Of a stretch of DNA of 64,000 nucleotides, positions 11,520 through 22,235 are shown in pieces. The DNA comes from Gigaspora margarita. Its lineage: Eukaryota > Glomeromycota > Glomeromycetes > Diversisporales > Gigasporaceae. The stretch's first letter is position 1, and each line of letters starts with the position of its first letter. The translations under genes were made by a program, and so were the position numbers. The notes below the pieces were generated by a model. It was not told the origin of the DNA. It ran no database searches and was given only the letters and a program-made list of their open reading frames with translations. Where the stretch lies: positions 759,979 through 823,978 of the forward strand of contig WTPW01000024.1 in assembly GCA_009809945.1 (NCBI GenBank), in the 5' to 3' direction.

Positions 11520-12600
11520 GGTTTTATGCATGCTTGTATTAATATAAAAGCACCAAAACCCCATACTATATAGTTTAGAATTTATATTATTTTATGACCA
11601 TGTATATTCATATTATATAATGCATACTTGTATCAATATAAGAGTGCCAAGAATCCATATTACATAGTATAGATTTTATATTATTTTATAACCATGTATG
11701 CTCTTATTCAATAATGCATATTTATATCAATATGAGAGTGCCAAGAATTATCATTACATAGTATAGATTTTATTGTCCGAAGTGTAGTAAGAACTAAATA
11801 TACTTTAGCAAATTTGAATGCTATATTTGGTAGTTCATTTCACTAAAAATTATCTTTTATGTTATATAGCATCTGCTAATATAGAGTAGTTGAGTTACTG
11901 TGTACATTATATTTAATTCATATTATTCAACTTTGAATAAAAGCAATCTATAAAAGATTAATAAATATGAACCAATTTTATATTTGATATTTGGATACTA
12001 TTTCCTAGCTAAGTTTAAAGTTTAAATATTAATACAAATATATGAAAATTTGTAGGTGATTCTGGTTTACTTTGAACTTTATTAGTTCTGATTTTCTAGT
12101 AATATTTTATGACCATGCATGCCCTTATTCAATAATGCATGCTTATATTAATATAAGAGTACCAAGAATTCACATTACATGATGTAGATTTTATATTATT
12201 TTATGACTATGCATACCCATATTCTATAATGCATACATACTTATATCAATATGAGGGTACTAAGAATACTCTAAGAATCTACATTACATAGTATAGATTT
12301 ATATTATTTTACAACTATGCATGCTTATAGTAAAATGAAATTGCTTTTTTGAATTAGTTTTTAACTCAAAAATTAAATTTTTAAAAGTTGTTTAAACAAT
12401 ATAACTGTTTTATAATCTTTATTTAAAAAATATTAAAATGTTGAAATTATAATAAAATTTTAATAAATTTCATCCCATCTATATACAAGCCTATATCAAT
12501 ATAAGGGTACCAAAAATCTGCATAATATATTGTAGATTTTATATACTTATACAAATATAAGAGTATTAAAAACCCACATTGTATAATATAAAATTTTGAT
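11520..12600. repeat. Tandem array with about 95-bp unit
   Basis: At least six units. Each holds 'atgcatacttgtatcaatat', 'gagtgccaagaat', 'acatagtatagatttta' and 'attattttatgaccatg'. Unit starts near 11525, 11620 and 11714 are 94-95 bp apart, then near 12136 and 12231; a shorter derivative lies at about 12484. The array is interrupted by about 330 bp at 11771-12100 ('tgtccgaagtgtag...') and by an AT-rich stretch at 12330-12470. Confidence 0.8.
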
Positions 12601-13584
12601 TAATGTATTGGAAATCAAATATTAATTAGTAAAAGTATTTTTAACTAATTAAACATACTTGTTATCAAAATAAATAAGATATAGAAAATGTAATTTATTT
12701 GATCAGTTTATTAAAAAAAACAAAGATCTTCAAAAAATCAATTTTTATATATAAAAAAATATAAATTTCAATTAATGCAACTAAGTTTGCAAAATAAAAA
12801 TGATCTTAACCTTATTCTGAATTGATTTATATATATATAAAAAGCTTTTTAATTCACTTCCTTTTTGCTACACCAAGCCCATATAGTTAAATACTCAATA
12901 ATCAAGTTTTTATCATATTGTCTCGAAATAATGCTCTTTAAAAGTTTGGCTGAATTAAGCTTAAATTCAGCCTCAATAAAGCTTTATTCAGGCCAAAATT
13001 TTAGACTATACCCTGGGTTATTTCATTCCTTTCAACTCCAATTCCAGCTTGTGCATTCTATTTCAGACAATTTTTAATGGTTAAGAGTGCTTTATTCTCA
13101 TCCTTAATTATAATATTCAAAATTACATATTCTATTAGTATCACCTATCTCTGCAGATTTTGATAATAAATAAATGCCTTACATATTTTTTTTTGACTCC
13201 AACTCTATTATTATAGTTGTTATTTTACTAGCATTCTCTATATTTGTTGATTTTGTTATTTTTGTGTTCGAATTGTTCACATATCTTTAAAATTGACATC
13301 TCTTAATTGCTTGTATTCTTTAAACTTGTAACAAATTCATTTACCTCTTAAGATCTAGTGTATTTTGAAAACCAAAAAAAAAATTTTAGGTATCACATAC
13401 AAATGCCATTAATATATCACTAATTAGATTGCCAAAAGCAAAGTTGGATAAAGAAATAAATTTTTGTCAACAATGCTGCTTTTATTTCTTAGTTTACAGA
13501 TGATTAATTCACAGATAATTGCCTTTCATAAACAGGTTATTTTACTGACAGCTCAATTTACAGATTAAAGTAATTATTGTTATA
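12601..13584. other. Non-coding sequence
   Basis: A 70-codon open frame at 12865-13077 has no motif, no recognisable composition and begins without an ATG at its first position; I do not call it a gene. 13480-13560 repeats a loose motif 'acagataattgcc'. Otherwise nothing. Confidence 0.5.
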
Positions 13585-13750
13585 CGACAGGGTGAAACCT
13601 GTGCAGCTAGCTAGTAAAACCCACTATGCAGATCACATAAGTGTGAAATCTGTGTTAACCTATAAAACACACTATACTAATGCAAATTTCACCCAAACCC
13701 TATAATCAAAGCAGGTTTTACTAGCTAGCTGCACAGGTTTCACCCTGACA
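13585..13750. mobile_element. 166-bp MITE with 34-bp terminal inverted repeats
   Basis: Nearly perfect ends start CAGGGTGAAACCTGTGCAGC and continue with 'tagctagtaaaacc', inverted at the other end. TA flanks both sides (13583-13584 and 13751-13752). Ends of the CAGGGTG type with TA targets are common in Tc1/mariner-derived MITEs, so that is the likely superfamily. Confidence 0.88.
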
Positions 13751-13752
13751 TA

Positions 13753-14030
13753 TTGTTATTAGGATTTGATACAATTTACAAAAAGAATTTATTAGTTAAA
13801 TAAGCTGTTAGGGAAATAAGCTGTTCACAAAACAAACTTGTCTATAGATTATCATATGTAAAATAATCCTATCTGTGAATTGTCTATAAATCAGATTGTC
13901 TATGAAGTGATTAGCAGTAAAATAATAAAAATTCTGAATATTTTCTATGTATCTAGATTACTAGATATCCATTATGAGTAAATTAAAAAATATTTTTAGA
14001 ATTAAATAGACGGATCCTTTATATAAAGTA
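13753..14030. other. AT-rich spacer
   Basis: No open frame; short repeated phrases ('aagctgtt') only. Confidence 0.5.
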
Positions 14031-14427
14031 GGGTCTAGTATGAAATACCAACAAGTTATTATCCCAAAAGATTGATTGTTTAAAAACTGAAATCCAGGAA
14101 AAAAAGTTTCAATAATCTATAATCCCAAATCAATAGAATCCCAACAATTATTAATCCTGAAATAATAAAATCTCAACAGTAAATAATCCTAAATGTAAAT
14201 TAATAAAGTATTAAATAATACTTTACTGTTCATATTCAGAATTATTAATTGTCAGAATTTATCATTTCGGAATTAATAATTGTCAAGATTCTATTAATTT
14301 GGAATTATAGATTATCAAAACTTTTTTTTCTGGATTTCAGTTTTCAAACAATCAAGTTTTTTAAAATAATAACTTGTCATTATTAAGCTTATGAGATTTA
14401 GACCTGTCAGAATTTTGCACTAGACCA
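14031..14427. mobile_element. Fold-back element with GGTCTAGT ends
   Basis: Arms of about 150-190 bp meet near 14210. Mirrored blocks include 'aacaagttatta', 'ctgaaatccag' and 'taatctataat'. The ends read GGGTCTAGTATGAAAT (left) and TGGTCTAGTGCAAAAT (right, reverse complement), flanked by TA at 14029-14030 and 14428-14429. The right end matches the TGGTCCAGTGCAAAA ends of the elements at 54396 and 55627. The two arms differ mainly by C/T changes. Confidence 0.82.
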
Positions 14428-14429
14428 TA

Positions 14430-15000
14430 TAAAGAATTAACTTATCTACCAGGCTAATAATAGCAATAATAGTAGCTAATAAAAAATGATTAGAGCATTA
14501 TATATAATATAAATACAAACTAGGAATCAGAAACCGATATAAGTCCAGAGCATAAAAAATCTAAATTTTAATTATTTTTTTATTTTTATTTTTTGGATAT
14601 AATAATTTTGTGACCTGTATCAGGTTATTTAGTACTTAGAAGAAATTGTTTGCAATTTTGCAAGAGTAATTTCCTTTTTAATGTAATTGATTACTAAATT
14701 TTTGAAAAGTTTATGAGCTATTTTTGGGTAAGTCTTATTACAAAAGCCAAAACAATTGTAAAAAATATGCATTGTAGCACAAAGTGCTATGCGTAGCATG
14801 CAAATAGATAGTAAGATAAGAAGAAATGTGCTGCTTACTGCTCAAAAATTTTTCACTAGTCAAACAGAATATCTTTATATAACAGATTGTAGTCTGTATA
14901 TTTTTTTTTAATTACTAAGTTAATTGGAATTATAAAATCTGATGTAAGTTATGTATCCAAATATTGCTTTAGTATTTGGGTTTACTAATTTTTTCCCAAC
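14430..15000. other. AT-rich sequence, no gene seen
   Basis: No open frame. A short G/C-containing patch at 14770-14830 has no recognisable structure. Confidence 0.5.
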
Positions 15001-15002
15001 TA

Positions 15003-15423
15003 TAGTGCAGGACACTTAAAGGCTTCACAAATTTTAATAGCTAATAATATTTAATATAAAAATAATATCACAAATAACAAGCCACTATTTTGTAGTTTAG
15101 TTAATTTGCTACAACTTAGCAGCCTTATTTTTTTAAAAAATATTGTATACTTTTTTAATTAATGCATCTAAAAGTATAGTGTTTTTATATGATACATAAA
15201 AATTTAGCTCAAAATGGAACAAGTTACATGATTTTGACTTACTTCTATTGGCTAATTTAAAATTAATTTTAAAATTAATTTTAAAATTAATTTTAAAATA
15301 TTTTTTAATAATTAATTTTTAGCCAATTAAAATGCAAGAATTCACAAAGACATCAAATTTCAATATGAAATTTTTTTGAAATAGGACAAAATTTAAAATA
15401 TAGCCTTTAAGTGTCCTGCACTA
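15003..15423. mobile_element. 421-bp element with 22-bp inverted ends
   Basis: TAGTGCAGGACACTTAAAGG at the left and its exact complement at the right, flanked by TA (15001-15002, 15424-15425). The middle contains three copies of the self-complementary phrase 'attttaaaatta' (15257-15300), bracketed by 'ttggctaat' and 'ttagccaa'. Non-coding, Tc1/mariner-like. Confidence 0.88.
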
Positions 15424-15429
15424 TACCCA

Positions 15430-16493
15430 TTGGACAAGCAATTCTTATATGAGCCAGATTGGTGACACATTAATCAGACCAAGTAATTTGCGACAATTAA
15501 AAAATTTTAATAATAATAATTTCAAGTTTTAATAAAATAAAAAATACCATTTTTAACTATGTCTTCTTTTACTTTATAATGTTTATAAATTATAATTTTC
15601 AAAATTTTTACAGATCAAAATGATGATATTTTGTCAAAATTCTAATATAAAAATATGCGTATAAAAAAAATATTGGCCTTAAAAGTAGTAAAATAAATCA
15701 AATAAATACAAATATAGTGTATAATATTAGTTGACTTAGTAGTTTATGCATATAAATAAATATTTTATTATATAAAACAGTAGTTTTTTGGATGTTAGAT
15801 AATAATTTAATATAAAATACAAGCATGTGAATTTTAAGAAAAATGTAAGAAAAATATTTAAATAAGTAATATATTTTTAATAAATTTATATTAATTACAA
15901 TATATAAGAAAATAAACTTTAATTTTTAGTTGACTAAGTTAACTAAAGTCATATTAAAATATTGACTTAACTAAGTCTAGAAAATTTTTATCGACTATAA
16001 ATACTATTTACAATTTAATTTAGTATATAAATATAATGAACATCTATATCTAAATTTATAAATATTTACTATTCAAGTATATATATTTGTTTTGTCTAAA
16101 ATTTATATACAATTACTCAACTATTATAAATTTACATTTTAGCTTATGTGTAAAAATTAAAATTATGCTGTTTTCAAATTTACAAACTTAACTAATATAA
16201 ATTTACATTTTAACTTATATATAAAAATCAAAATTATGCTGTTTTCAAATTTACAAAAATTCTATTCTAATATATATTTACATAAGTTATACATAACTTG
16301 ATACTTCTTACTTAGTCACTTAAACTTCCAACTTTTTATAGTAAAAAATTCTTGTTACAAAAAACAATTTTATTTATATATACAGCCTTACTGGTATTAT
16401 TTTTAAATTATTATTAACTTATATTATTTTTAAATTATTAATTAAAAATTTTCTTAAAAAAATTATCTTTTTAAAATTATTCTTTTATTTAAT
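15430..16493. other. AT-rich sequence with a 60-bp direct repeat
   Basis: 16131-16190 and 16198-16256 are near-identical direct repeats ('aaattatgctgttttcaaat' in both). The remainder has no open frame. Confidence 0.6.
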
Positions 16494-17489
16494 TAAGGCA
16501 TATAAATAAAATAATCTGGTTTTCATAACATTAAAAAAATTTTTAGACCTGGCTGCCCGGAGGTTTTTTTTATATATGTAAAAATTTTTATATACATTAT
16601 GAGACAATCAATGACATGTGACTACAAGATCATTGCATATTGTTCCAACTAATAATAAAGCTTTTAAGTTATGTACTTTATTTTCTATAGATATTACAAC
16701 TGGTCCCAAACAACCTGACCCATTATTGTGCATTGTATAATACAAAACTTTAAACTAACAATCTGAACTAATAATACACCTAAACTATAATTCACATAAG
16801 CAAGCCAATCTTCTAGTAGGAGTAGTCTTGTGCCTATGATTTCATTTCTTGTTTTCTAGCCTAGACTCGACATGCTGCAGTAATGCTGTAATTATTGAAA
16901 TAAACTGCAGATTACCTCAACCAGTGTTTTTAACAATTCAATATACTGAATTGGTTGTGGTTTTAATGGAGACAAGTTTAGTTAGTATTAGTGTTGAAGT
17001 AAGAAATAAAGCAAGCCAAAAGTATACTTACCCAAAGAACCAAGCCACGTAGTCAAATCTAAACATCTTTTTCATCTAAGCTAATTGTTGGTTCAAGAAC
17101 ATATAGAATTGAAAGTATTATCCTAGCTGATAGACTCTTGATCAGCATAAAACATCAATGAATATAAGCTACAATAATAGAACGTTTACCTTTGGGACCT
17201 TCGTTTAACTGATCAAGGGTATTTATTATTCCAATCAACAATAGACAAAGCCCCAAACGTCCTTTTTTATCATAGAGTTGTGCTTATTGGTCGAAATTTC
17301 ATTGAGTGATTAGAAAAAATATGTTCAAACACTTCACTTTTTTTACTTTACCATTATCATTGTAGATTTTCAAAATAATTACTTTATAATTTATGCCAAA
17401 AATCGTTACAGCAAATAAAACAAGGCACGTTTTTGTGTTCTGCTAGTCACCTGTTCTAGTTTGGTTTAAATAAGTTGCAATTGACTAAA

Positions 17490-17907
17490 GAACAAAGTCA
17501 AGTTTTATTCAACTTGACTTATCCTGAAGGATTTCGAACTTTTGATTTCTATGAGGAACAATATAGTATTTTGCAAGCCCTGGCTCCTTTAATTCAAAAA
17601 ACAAACACTTTCTAGCAGCTAAAAAGTTAATTGATTCTATGCAGTTGAAAACTTCTTGATTGGACCTTTTTGTTAAGAAGAGGATATTTCCCAATCCCAT
17701 GCTGATTTTGGTCCAGTGCCAGAAGCTTACTGGTTGCTATGGATGAAATTTTTGTTAGGCGAGCAAAAGCTACTTTGCCAACTAGAAAGAGCCCAGTTAA
17801 AAAGAGAAAGAGAAGAAGAAATTTGGAAAAGAAAACAGTTAATAATCAAATCCTTAGGCAACTTTGCTGAAGAAAAACTAAAAGCTAAACAGAGTTTAAA
17901 TTTGTAG
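17490..17907 (+). pseudogene. Gene remnant of unknown family inside the Harbinger-like element
   Basis: Two open stretches in the plus direction. The first reads TYPEGFRTFDFYEEQYSILQ and ends in TAG near 17613. The second reads ADFGPVPEAYWLLWMKFLLG, followed by a strongly charged helix (LERAQLKREREEEIWKRKQ) and a stop at 17905-17907. The charged coiled-coil C-terminus would suit the Myb-like accessory protein of Harbinger elements, but no Myb motif can be seen, so this is only a suggestion. Frameshifts between the two parts make it a pseudogene. Confidence 0.5.
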
Positions 17908-17989
17908 TAAATTCTTAAAAGAAGAAACAGAAATTGGTAGTGTTGTAAATTGTTTTATCCTTTTGTTGATCCATTATTTTATTTATAAT

Positions 17990-18140
17990 CATAATACCTG
18001 AGCACCAACACAATCATAAATTAATCACATTGAACATATTGTTATCAGTTTTCAACATCCATACTATCAGTTCTCAAAAATAGTTGAATAAATAATGGCA
18101 TAGTGTTTGAGCACTATCTCAATCACTGGCTAAACACATT
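17990..18140 (+). repeat. Repeat shared in inverted orientation with 26.0-26.2 kb
   Basis: Starts 'aatacctgagcaccaaca', then 'ataaattaatcacattga', 'ttttcaacatc' and 'actatcagttctcaaa'. The same blocks in the same order are found on the opposite strand at 26000-26230. The copy lies inside the 2.2-kb Harbinger-like element. Confidence 0.7.
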
Positions 18141-18528
18141 GAGCATATGATACATGAATCAAATAAAATTCTGCACAAATGTTGGTGATGGTATTAATTA
18201 ATAATTGTGCAAAAAATCTCATGATTTCAGGGGCTGATTTTAAGTGCAACTTTAGGCAAATACTTAATTACAGATATGACATTATGCATATGAAGCATTA
18301 TTTACTATAATGCAAAACTTACAAGATGCCCATGGATTCTTAGTATATTGTACAGGTATTTTGCATAGACATATATATGTGATACAGAAATCAATATATA
18401 TTGGTGTAAAAAATGCTATGCAAAGTACCTGGGTATTATCCCTAGTTAAAAAAAGATATACTACATAAAATACTGGTACTGAAAATGGGAGCACACTATG
18501 GTATTTATTTCAAATATCAAACTGATTT

Positions 18529-18585
18529 ATAATAGCCAATCAAACGAATTTCTTTCTATAATAATTGTGTAATTTGATTGGCTAT
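18529..18585. repeat. Short hairpin with ATAGCCAATCAAA arms
   Basis: ATAGCCAATCAAA ... TTTGATTGGCTAT about 30 bp apart. The motif AGCCAATCAAAT recurs at many places in this window. Confidence 0.65.
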
Positions 18586-18819
18586 CAGTATACTGCAGCA
18601 TAAAAAAATTTTTGAAATTTTCTATTTTCGGACCCAGCCATTTATGAAAACCAATTAATTTTATTTGTGCTGCCTAAATTAATTTTTAAATTATTATTTT
18701 AACTACCATATTATATTTACTATACCGAATTTAACTATTATGTTTATATTTAAATCTAATTATTATATCATATTATAAATCTAACTATTGTGTCTATACC
18801 CAAATCTAACTACTATACT

Positions 18820-20125
18820 TGATTCATTATATAATTAATTTCACTCCTATGCCTTCAATTTCTAGCAATCTAGTTAATCTTCAGATTTGCTATTATATTT
18901 GCTTGCAGCAAATTTAGTACTTGGTATCTAGTTTATAATTTAAAATAATAATAATTTCTTCAAGTTGGCGATTGATTTATTATACCTTTTCATCATATAA
19001 TTAATATCACTTCTATACTTTAAAGCTATCATATTATCTGGTTCAATTTCATTAGTACTTTGTATCTATTTAATAATTTAAAATATTAATAAATTTTCAA
19101 ATTAGTAATTCATCATATAATTAATAAATTTCTATACCTTAAAGTTATCATATTATCTAGTTCAATTTTATTAGTATTTTATAACTATTTAATAAATTTA
19201 AAATATTAATAATTTTTTCAAATTAGTAATTCGTCATATAATTAATTTTACTTCTATACCTTAAAGCTATCATATTATCTAGTTCAATTTCACTAGTACT
19301 TCATATCTATTTAATAATTTAAAATATTAATAAATTTTCCAAATTAGTAATTCATTATATAATTAATTTCATTTCTATACCTTAAAGCTATTATATTATC
19401 TGGTTTAATTTTATTAATGCTTCGTATCTATTTAATAATTTAAAATATTAATAATTTCTTCAAATTAGTAATTTGTCATATAATTAATTATACTTTTACA
19501 CCTTAAAGCTATTGTATTTTCTGGTTCAATTTCTAGCAATCTAGTTAAATCTTCAGATGCATTATTATATTTGCCCACAGTAAATATTACTTGGTATCTA
19601 GTTTATAATTTAAAATAATAATAATTTCTCCAAGTTAGCGATTGATTCATTATACCTTTTCGTCATATAATTAATTTCACTTCTATATTTTAAAGCTATC
19701 TTATTATCTGGTTCAATTTCATTAGTACTTCGTATCTATTTAATAATTTAAAATATTAATTCTCCAAATTAATAATTCATCATATAATTAATTTCATTTT
19801 TATACCTTAAAGCTATTGTATTATCTAGTTCAATTTTATTAGTACTTCATATCTATTTAATAATTTAAAATATTAATAATTTNNNNNNNNNNNNNNNNNN
19901 NNNNNNNNNNNNNNNNNNNNNNNNNNNNNNNNNNNNNNNNNNNNNNNNNNNNNNNNNNNNNNNNNNNNNNNNNNNNNNNNNNNNNNNNNNNNNNNNNNNN
20001 NNNNNNNNNNNNNNNNNNNNNNNNNNNNNNNNGTACTTCATATCTATTTAATAATTTAAAATATTAATAATTTTTCCAAATTAGTAATTTATCATATAAT
20101 TAATTTCATTTCCATATCAGCAGAT
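18820..20125 (-). pseudogene. Tandem array of decayed TPR-coding units
   Basis: Units of about 120 bp (starts near 19018, 19136, 19258, 19379, 19500) and longer units of about 187 bp. Read on the minus strand they spell TPR-type helices. A long unit at 19578-19503 gives GKYNNASEDLTRLLEIEPEN followed by TIALR; another near 18985 gives YMMKRYNKSIANLKKLL. The short units keep EIEPDNMIALRYRSEINYMM but have lost the GKYNNASEDLTRLL half. Every unit has stops, so this is a dead repeat gene. A 150-base gap interrupts it. TPR proteins act as protein-binding scaffolds; no other domain is visible here. Confidence 0.7.
19883..20032. other. Assembly gap (150 N) inside the tandem array
   Basis: N run between two near-identical array units. 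The true number of units is unknown. Confidence 0.97.
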
Positions 20126-20129
20126 TTGC

Positions 20130-20595
20130 GAATCACCCAAAATTTTTGACACATCTAAATTTGAATCATGCATGTACATCAGTAATTTGATATCAGGATC
20201 AACCAATTAAATTTATTGTATCTGCTTCATTAAAATATTACTTGCATAGTATGTACGAGCTTTATTGTACTGGATCTAGTTTTAGCATTTGCTTTGTTAC
20301 TAGTTATTTGCTTTATCTCTTGTTCACTAATTTAATATTTTGGTATTTTTGACAGAACTCCTGAAGATGCTTTGGCAAGTTTTTTTTTTTTTATGTTTTC
20401 TTTTTTGTTTTTGACTTTAATTTTACCCTTTTTTTTTTTGACATTGAATTGTTGGGGTTTTCCTGTGAAATGTATAAAGATCTTATAAAAAGGGTGAAAT
20501 AAAATGATAAGAAATACAAAAGGTAAGTAGGCTTATAACTTAAAATCATTTAGATCTTATTAAAATATCTTACTCTAATTATTTGTTTTTTTATA
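20130..20595. other. T-rich sequence before a broken gene
   Basis: T runs at 20381-20393 and 20430-20439. A short ATG-started segment (MIRNTK) precedes a GTAAGT at 20524, then a pyrimidine-rich TAG near 20596, which looks like a first exon and intron of the gene remnant that follows. Confidence 0.4.
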
Positions 20596-20599
20596 GATA

Positions 20600-21490
20600 T
20601 TGTAAAGTATTAAACAACGAATGTATCTGGCCATTTACACAAAAGTCAAGAAGTATTTGTAATTTATTTTTATTTTTCTTAATAACCAAGTCTGAATACT
20701 CCATTCAAATTATTCATACTTGCAAATTCGTAATAGCTGAATTCTTTAGTTGGCCTGAATGATATTGTCATCATGGTGATATCCTCTTTTCTACTTGGCA
20801 TCGACTATATTTTGTTACTCAAACAGCTTATTTATGATAAGGCAAAAAATAATATTATACCCAAGTAAATTTTTTTTAAAAATTATTTTACTTGTTTTTG
20901 AAATAATTTGCCTCTTTTACATTAATGTGTTTATTTCAGAAATTAATATTATAAAGTTATTTTATTTATTTTATTTATTTATTTATTTATTTTTTTTTTA
21001 TTATAATAATTTTTACTTTAAAAGGTATCTTGAAATATCTGATGATTCTGATAAGGAAGGCAAATTGAGAGCTAATTACTTAAAGGTACTTGAAATGCTT
21101 CAGTTTCCATACTAGGATTGGGCCAGTCCAGCCACACTTGAAAAAGGTCTGCTTTCATTCTTTTGGAAGGACACTGTTCTAATTAATACTTCAAAAAGAG
21201 CAAAACATGTTCCTAATCCTCTTTGTTCCTATACTTTACCACGAGACCTTAAAACTTTAAAACTTGCTAGTAATTCAGCTAACCCAACTAAAAGGCCTTA
21301 CCCTCTGGATAATAGTGTGCATTTAACTCCAAAAGGATATGCTACAATCAAACATCCTGATTCTAATTATGTTCTAAAATAAATGCTACTAGTCTTGCAG
21401 TTATTAAAGCTAGTAATATTACATACTGTCCATCTGAGAGCAGAGTGAAAGATCTATCTATGGTGTGCTAGATTTAGGCGATGCTCAGCT
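20600..21490 (+). pseudogene. Broken multi-exon gene of unknown family
   Basis: Coding-like segments in the plus direction. About 20606-20761 reads KVLNNECIWPFTQKSRSICN. 20765-20835 reads HHGDILFSTWHRLYFVTQTAY. An AT-rich intron-like stretch follows. 21020-21375 reads EISDDSDKEGKLRANYLKVL, then after a TAG at 21113-21115 stays open for about 85 codons (DWASPATLEKGLLSFFWKD ... LTPKGYATIKHPDSNYVLK). Base composition and codon structure are clearly coding, unlike the flanks. I do not recognise the family. Confidence 0.5.
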
Positions 21491-21499
21491 CTCACCCCT

Positions 21500-22235
21500 G
21501 CAATGATGATAATACTAATTTTGTTGATCCTGTAAAAATTAATCAATAATAATATGTAATTCATATGTTTATTAATAATATTAATGATAATAATAAATTT
21601 AAGTAGTTCTTTTGTCACTTGTTTTATTTTTTTTAATTATACTTGAATCTGTTTTATATATTATATATTTGAATTGACCTTTTTATTTAAATTCACTACT
21701 AGAGTTGGAATTGTAGGTTAAATTTACCATTAATCAATTTTACAGTATATAATCTATTATAGTAGAGCATGAATCCATTACCCATTTTCATATTAAATTT
21801 AATGGATATCTAACAAAATTTACCATTAAATTTAGTATCTCAGTGATAACAGATCTAAGTTCTATATTGTGGTGATGACAATTTACGGATTTATCCAATA
21901 TTCCATTGAATATAGGTAAACAATCTACATCTTTGAATGTCCATTGCATAATATGCGAGATATAAAATAGTGTTGAATAAAAATGACAGTCATATGAGTT
22001 TTAATCAATTATTAGGTGTACGTGAAAATAGTCAAATCAAAGCAGTTATTATTATGATTATTTAACTTTTAAAAAATAATCATTCTAATAGTTCTTTATG
22101 GTTAGTATTAAATAATCATATAACTCTTTATGGTTAGTAATAAATAATCATTCTAAAAACTCATTGTTATGTTAAATTATCATCCTAACAGCTCTTTATT
22201 GTTATGTTATAAAACCATTCAAACAAAAAAATTTA
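21500..22235. other. Spacer with a short tandem repeat
   Basis: 22065-22215 holds about four loose copies of 'aataatcattctaatagctctttatggttagta' of 40-45 bp. The rest has no open frame or structure I can name. Confidence 0.5.

Larger units (their letters stand above)
16497..18674. mobile_element. 2.2-kb Harbinger-like element
   Basis: The left end GGCATATAAATAAAATAATC continues 'tggttttcataa'. The right end, reverse complemented, reads GGCAGCACAAATAAAATTAA then 'ttggttttcataa'. A TAA trinucleotide flanks both sides (16494-16496, 18675-18677). Three-base TWA duplications and GG-starting ends are characteristic of PIF/Harbinger. The interior holds a broken gene (17490-17907) and a repeat shared with 26.0-26.2 kb. 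No intact transposase is visible. Confidence 0.65.

Noticed and set aside
11520-12600. CRISPR array
   Set aside because: Units of 95 bp vary throughout and have no constant repeat with unique spacers. The same holds for the other tandem arrays in this eukaryotic window.
12865-13077. 70-codon open frame
   Set aside because: No ATG at its first position, no motif, and flanked only by repeats.
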